Below are positions 5,369 to 8,368 of a stretch of 8,368 bases of DNA, one piece after another (position 1 is the first letter of the stretch; every line of letters starts with the position of its first letter). The position numbers and the translations under genes are program-made. The DNA is taken from NCBI GenBank assembly GCA_011322715.1, contig DRLX01000455.1, positions 1 through 8,368 of the forward strand. The letters are read 5' to 3'. The DNA is from Desulfobulbaceae bacterium. GTDB lineage: Bacteria; Desulfobacterota; Desulfobulbia; Desulfobulbales; Desulfobulbaceae. The notes beneath the pieces were generated by a model. The model worked only from the letters and a program-made list of their open reading frames with translations, made no database searches and was not told the origin of the DNA.

Positions 5369-6676
5369 ATGGCCGGCGTGGTGGTGGTTGGTACCCAGTG
5401 GGGTGATGAGGGAAAAGGGAAAGTTGTTGATCTGTTGACAAATTATGCCGACTGTATCGTTCGTTTTCAGGGCGGTAACAATGCCGGTCATACCCTGGTT
5501 GTAGACGGAAAAAAATATGTTTTTCACATTATTCCTTCGGGCATTCTCTACCAGAAAAAGACCTGCATGATCGGCAATGGCGTGATCATCGACCCTGGTG
5601 TGCTCCTGCAGGAAATGGAGGAGCTCAAAGAAAAGGGACTGCCCGTTACCCCGGAACGTCTCATGATCAGCGAGAATGCACATCTCATCATGCCCTATCA
5701 CAAGATGCTCGATCATGCCCGTGAAGCCTCCCTTGCAAAGGGAAAGAAAATCGGCACCACCGGCCGCGGTATCGGACCCTGTTACATGGATAAAGTGGGA
5801 CGTGTCGGCATCAAGGCGGGTGATTTCCTGGATTGGGGACAACTCCTTGATAAATTGCAGGCCAATATTGAGGAAAAGAATTTCTATCTGACCAAACAGT
5901 ATAACGCCGAACCCGCTTCGTTTGACGAAATCAAGGCGGAATTCGAAAAGTATGCCGATACGCTTTCCGCGTTTATCGGAAATGTCTCCGTTGCCCTGGA
6001 CACGGCCCGCAAGGCCGGAAAGAATGTCTTGTTTGAGGGCGCCCAGGGGACTCAACTTGACATCGATCACGGGACCTATCCCTTTGTCACTTCATCGAAC
6101 ACCATTGCCGGTAATGCCTGCATAGGTTCCGGTTTTGGTCCTGCCCATATAGATGAGGTGATCGGAATCCTCAAAGCATATACCACCCGGGTTGGAGAAG
6201 GGCCTTTTCCGACGGAACTCCCCGAGGGTGACCCCATCGGAGATGCCTTACAGAAAAAGGGTGGAGAGTTCGGCGCAACCACCGGCCGTCGTCGTCGCTG
6301 CGGCTGGCTGGATATGGTGGTGGCCAATGATGCCGTACGATTAAATGGGTTGACCGGCCTGGCTATTACTAAGCTTGATGTTCTTTCCGGGAGGAAGAAG
6401 CTCAATATCGCCCGTAAATATACGGTTGATGATGAAGAGTTTACCTGTATGCCCGGAAATATCAGAAAAACGATTAAAGCCAAGCCTGTCTATGAAGAGG
6501 TCGACGGTTGGGAGCAGGATATCAGCTCTGTTCGTTCCTATGAGGATCTGCCGCAAGCAGCCAGAGACTATGTTAAACGCATTGAAGATATCTCAGGTGT
6601 TGCCCCTGTCATCGTATCCGTTGGTCCTGATCGAGAGGAGACGTTGCTTCTGCGAAATCCATTTGAACGATCCTGA
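5369..6676 (+). CDS. purA: Adenylosuccinate synthetase
   Basis: This cytoplasmic enzyme joins IMP and aspartate with GTP hydrolysis to give adenylosuccinate, the first committed step from IMP to AMP. At 435 residues it has normal family length. Signature segments are all present: the GTP-binding loop GDEGKGK (12-18) with catalytic Asp13, GNNAGH (36-41) with catalytic His41, GTTGRGIGP (129-137), EGAQGTQLDIDHGTYP (223-238), EFGATTGRRRRCGWLD (300-315) and the guanine-recognition TKLD (334-337). GAGGAGA (5357-5363) lies 5 bases before the ATG, and the second codon begins the expected conserved strand (GVVVVGTQWGD). The sequence is intact. A sigma70-type promoter and a terminator-like hairpin precede it, so its level may be set by read-through of that hairpin. 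rpoZ follows after 150 bases. Confidence 0.98.
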   Translation: MAGVVVVGTQWGDEGKGKVVDLLTNYADCIVRFQGGNNAGHTLVVDGKKYVFHIIPSGILYQKKTCMIGNGVIIDPGVLLQEMEELKEKGLPVTPERLMISENAHLIMPYHKMLDHAREASLAKGKKIGTTGRGIGPCYMDKVGRVGIKAGDFLDWGQLLDKLQANIEEKNFYLTKQYNAEPASFDEIKAEFEKYADTLSAFIGNVSVALDTARKAGKNVLFEGAQGTQLDIDHGTYPFVTSSNTIAGNACIGSGFGPAHIDEVIGILKAYTTRVGEGPFPTELPEGDPIGDALQKKGGEFGATTGRRRRCGWLDMVVANDAVRLNGLTGLAITKLDVLSGRKKLNIARKYTVDDEEFTCMPGNIRKTIKAKPVYEEVDGWEQDISSVRSYEDLPQAARDYVKRIEDISGVAPVIVSVGPDREETLLLRNPFERS

Positions 6677-6826
6677 AATCTCAGTTTTGGTTGAAAACAG
6701 GTCCGTGGTTGCACTTGCCAATTTTTATAAAATGATTACAGAATAAGAATATTCAGCGTGGGTGCCCGTGATGGCGGGTGAAACAGTTTATGCCGCCTGC
6801 GTCAACATTGTCCGGAGAATATACAT
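6677..6826 (+). other. purA-rpoZ intergenic region
   Basis: No ORF with support was seen in these 150 bases. An A/T-rich tract (6721-6733) contains TATAAA (6726-6731), but no -35 hexamer sits at a suitable distance (TTGCAC at 6709 is only 11 bases away). GGCGG (6773-6777) can pair with CCGCC (6793-6797) around a 15-base loop in which AAA and TTT may also pair, giving a modest hairpin in the rpoZ leader. No T-tract follows, so it is not a terminator, and purA and rpoZ may be co-transcribed. Confidence 0.3.
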
Positions 6827-7102
6827 ATGGCTCGTATTACTGTCGAAGATTGCCTGGAAACCGTCGGCAATCACAATCGATTTTCCCTTATTCACCTGGC
6901 GGTTGAACGAATTCGCCAGCATCGGCAAGGGGAACCGTTTCTGGTTCCGGGAAAAAACAAGGAAATCGTCATGACGCTGCGTGAAATTGCAGCCGGCGAA
7001 GTTACCTTTGACAATATTTTTGAACTTCCCGAAGAACGAAAAACATTAGAGGCCGAGCGTGCTGCGGCCCAGGAGAGTGAGGCCGCAACTGAATCTTCCT
7101 GA
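6827..7102 (+). CDS. rpoZ: DNA-directed RNA polymerase omega subunit
   Basis: Omega binds the beta-prime subunit and helps assemble and stabilise RNA polymerase in the cytoplasm. The 91-residue product opens with the typical MARITVEDCLE and NRFSLIHLAVERIRQ (17-31) helices and carries the conserved NKEIVMTLREIAAGEVTFDN block (44-63). The C-terminal tail from about residue 72 is Glu/Ala/Ser-rich and probably disordered, as is common. CGGAG (6813-6817) lies 9 bases before the ATG. An overlapping ORF at 6762 in another frame is a shadow of this gene. It sits between purA and dnaJ in the same direction; no clear terminator separates it from dnaJ. Confidence 0.95.
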   Translation: MARITVEDCLETVGNHNRFSLIHLAVERIRQHRQGEPFLVPGKNKEIVMTLREIAAGEVTFDNIFELPEERKTLEAERAAAQESEAATESS

Positions 7103-7196
7103 TGTCTACACAGCCTGAAAGAGGAGTCTTGTGTCCGATTCGCACGTAGAAAAGACGGTATCCTGATTTTTTGCGGAAAAATTCAATCGGTAGGTT

Positions 7197-8351
7197 ATGA
7201 AGAAGTGTTATTATGAAATTCTCGGTGTTTCCCGGGATGCCGACGGCGATGTGATTAAAAAATCATATCGTAAACTGGCAATGAAATATCATCCGGATCG
7301 TAATCCCGGAGATGCCGAAGCCGAGGCCCGTTTTAAAGAAGCGGCCGAGGCCTATGAAGTGTTGAGTGATGCCGGCAAAAGACAACTCTATGATACCTAT
7401 GGCCATGAAGGTCTGAAAAATACCGGATATCACGGTCCGGGATCCAGTGAAGATATTTTCTCCCATATGAGTGATATCTTTGGTGATTTGTTTGGGTTTG
7501 GTAATCGAAGACAGCGGGACCCCAATGGCCCGGTTCAGGGGGATGACCTTCGTTATGATCTTGAAATAACCTTCATGGAAGCCGTGCATGGGGTAGAGCG
7601 CGAGATTGAAATCACAAAAAGGGAAACCTGCTGGACCTGCGAGGGATCCGGTGCCAGGCCGGGCCACAGTCCTCAGACCTGCCCGAGTTGTGGTGGGCGG
7701 GGACAGGTGATACGTTCGCAGGGTTTTTTTCAGGTCAGTTCCACCTGCCCGCAGTGCCATGGCAGTGGACAGGTTATCAGTGAGCCTTGTGCGGATTGCA
7801 ATGGATCAGGCTTGGTCAACCGCACCAAAAAAGTCAATCTGAAGATTCCAGCCGGTGTTGATTCCGGTTCGAGGATGCGTCTTACCGGTGAAGGAGAGGG
7901 AGGACGTCGTGGCGGACAGTCCGGGGACCTTTATATCGTCATCCATGTAGACGCCCATGATTTTTTTCAGCGGGACGGCCAGACTATTTATCTCAAGTAT
8001 CCTTTGTCAATGGTTCGCGCCGCCCTTGGTTGCGAGATTGAAGTTCCTACCATTGACGGCTTTTCCAGCTTGAAGATTCCCGAAGGAACCCAGTCCGGAC
8101 ACCATTTCACGTTACGGGGTGAAGGTGTGGTCAGCCTGCGGGGCCGCAGGCGTGGCGATATGATCGTTGAGGTGCAGGTACAGACACCGACCGGCTTGAG
8201 TAAGCGGCAGCGAGAGCTGCTCTGTGAGTTTGATGATCTCTGTTGCGAAGAGGAAGAGGAGGGTTTTTTTTCCCGTCTTTTTCATGGGCATCTGGGCAGA
8301 CAAAAGAATAAACAGGATGAGAAAAATAAAGAGGACGTTCGCGGGAATTGA
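7197..8351 (+). CDS. dnaJ: Chaperone DnaJ (type I Hsp40)
   Basis: This co-chaperone stimulates DnaK ATPase and delivers unfolded clients in the cytoplasm. The 384-residue product has full type I architecture: a J domain (about 4-70) with HPD at 32-34, a short Gly/Phe-type linker (about 71-115) that is poorer in Gly than usual, a zinc-binding domain with all four CxxCxGxG motifs (C145, C162, C184, C198), and the C-terminal client-binding domains (about 215-345). It ends in an acidic then Lys-rich tail: five consecutive Glu, GFFSRLF, then a charged run. The usual Asp near the start (DYYEILG) is Cys4 (CYYEILG). ATG 7197 fits the conserved N-terminus, but its ribosome site (GGTAGG, 7189-7194) is weak. 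No heat-shock sigma promoter or CIRCE element was seen in the 94 bases upstream, so it is probably read from rpoZ. Confidence 0.97.
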   Translation: MKKCYYEILGVSRDADGDVIKKSYRKLAMKYHPDRNPGDAEAEARFKEAAEAYEVLSDAGKRQLYDTYGHEGLKNTGYHGPGSSEDIFSHMSDIFGDLFGFGNRRQRDPNGPVQGDDLRYDLEITFMEAVHGVEREIEITKRETCWTCEGSGARPGHSPQTCPSCGGRGQVIRSQGFFQVSSTCPQCHGSGQVISEPCADCNGSGLVNRTKKVNLKIPAGVDSGSRMRLTGEGEGGRRGGQSGDLYIVIHVDAHDFFQRDGQTIYLKYPLSMVRAALGCEIEVPTIDGFSSLKIPEGTQSGHHFTLRGEGVVSLRGRRRGDMIVEVQVQTPTGLSKRQRELLCEFDDLCCEEEEEGFFSRLFHGHLGRQKNKQDEKNKEDVRGN

Positions 8352-8354
8352 TCT

Positions 8355-8368
8355 ATGAATGAGCAGCC
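8355..8368 (+). CDS. Possible start of the next gene (cut by the window edge)
   Basis: An ATG at 8355, three bases after the dnaJ stop, opens MNEQ and runs off the end of the window. The short gap would fit an operon gene, and GGGA (8343-8346) could be a weak ribosome site. A second ATG lies at 8359 in another frame. Too little is visible to name a product. Confidence 0.35.

Noticed and set aside
5244..5438. Possible leader peptide ORF before purA
   Set aside because: It has no ribosome site, overlaps purA by 70 bases out of frame, and has no enriched codon that would suggest attenuation control.
5336..6070. 244-codon antisense ORF opposite purA
   Set aside because: It mirrors the codon pattern of purA, has no ribosome site, and its product resembles no plausible protein. 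The other antisense ORFs (for example opposite 758-1285, 1843-2289 and 7263-7760) were rejected for the same reason.
7131..7166. 11-codon GTG-start ORF with a good GAGGAG ribosome site before dnaJ
   Set aside because: It is too short to support on sequence alone, with no recognisable composition; the ribosome-site match may be chance.
7165..7184. A/T hairpin (ATTTTT and AAAAAT around GCGG) before dnaJ
   Set aside because: It is short and AT-only, with no T-tract after it, so it is not credible as a terminator.
1..8368. tRNA, rRNA, CRISPR, insertion sequence or phage attachment site
   Set aside because: Looked for by eye on both strands; no repeat arrays, transposase-like ORFs, terminal inverted repeats or tRNA-like clover folds were seen.

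Overview
The window reads as a chromosomal segment of an anaerobic, respiratory, Gram-negative bacterium. The likeliest source is a sulfate- or sulfur-metabolising Desulfobacterota (Desulfobulbales-like) lineage. The reasons are abundant multihaem c-type cytochromes, a Tat-exported four-cluster ferredoxin paired with an NrfD-type membrane protein, intermediate base composition, and ordinary proteobacterial purA, rpoZ and dnaJ. This taxonomic call is inference from gene content only. All convincing genes are on the + strand.

Region 1 (about 126-4512) is a respiratory gene cluster. It encodes a membrane-anchored tetrahaem cytochrome c, a Tat-exported 4x[4Fe-4S] ferredoxin-like subunit, an NrfD/PsrC-type integral membrane quinone-interacting subunit, and a secreted octahaem cytochrome of the hydroxylamine oxidoreductase (HAO) family. 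The first three genes overlap by 1-4 bases and are clearly translationally coupled. The octahaem gene follows after 169 bases that contain a possible 30-codon ORF, and the cluster closes with a perfect 12-bp rho-independent terminator. The simplest reading is a periplasmic electron chain: menaquinol, NrfD-like, Fe-S subunit, tetrahaem, octahaem. The octahaem appears to lack the tyrosine that crosslinks the P460 haem in oxidative HAO, which favours a reductive role (nitrite or hydroxylamine to ammonium, or another small oxyanion). The substrate is not proven by sequence. Two oddities stand out: the first Fe-S motif has Asp in place of its fourth Cys, and the tetrahaem is not of the NapC/NrfH type normally paired with reductive HAO-like enzymes.

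Region 2 (4513-5368) holds an exported protein of unknown function, whose ribosome binding site starts two bases after the terminator T-tract. It also holds a good sigma70-type promoter followed at once by a second intrinsic terminator, directly in front of purA.

Region 3 (5369-8351) is housekeeping: purA (adenylosuccinate synthetase), rpoZ (RNA polymerase omega) and dnaJ (Hsp40 co-chaperone), all intact. A further gene may begin at 8355. No tRNA, rRNA, CRISPR array, insertion sequence or integrase was seen.
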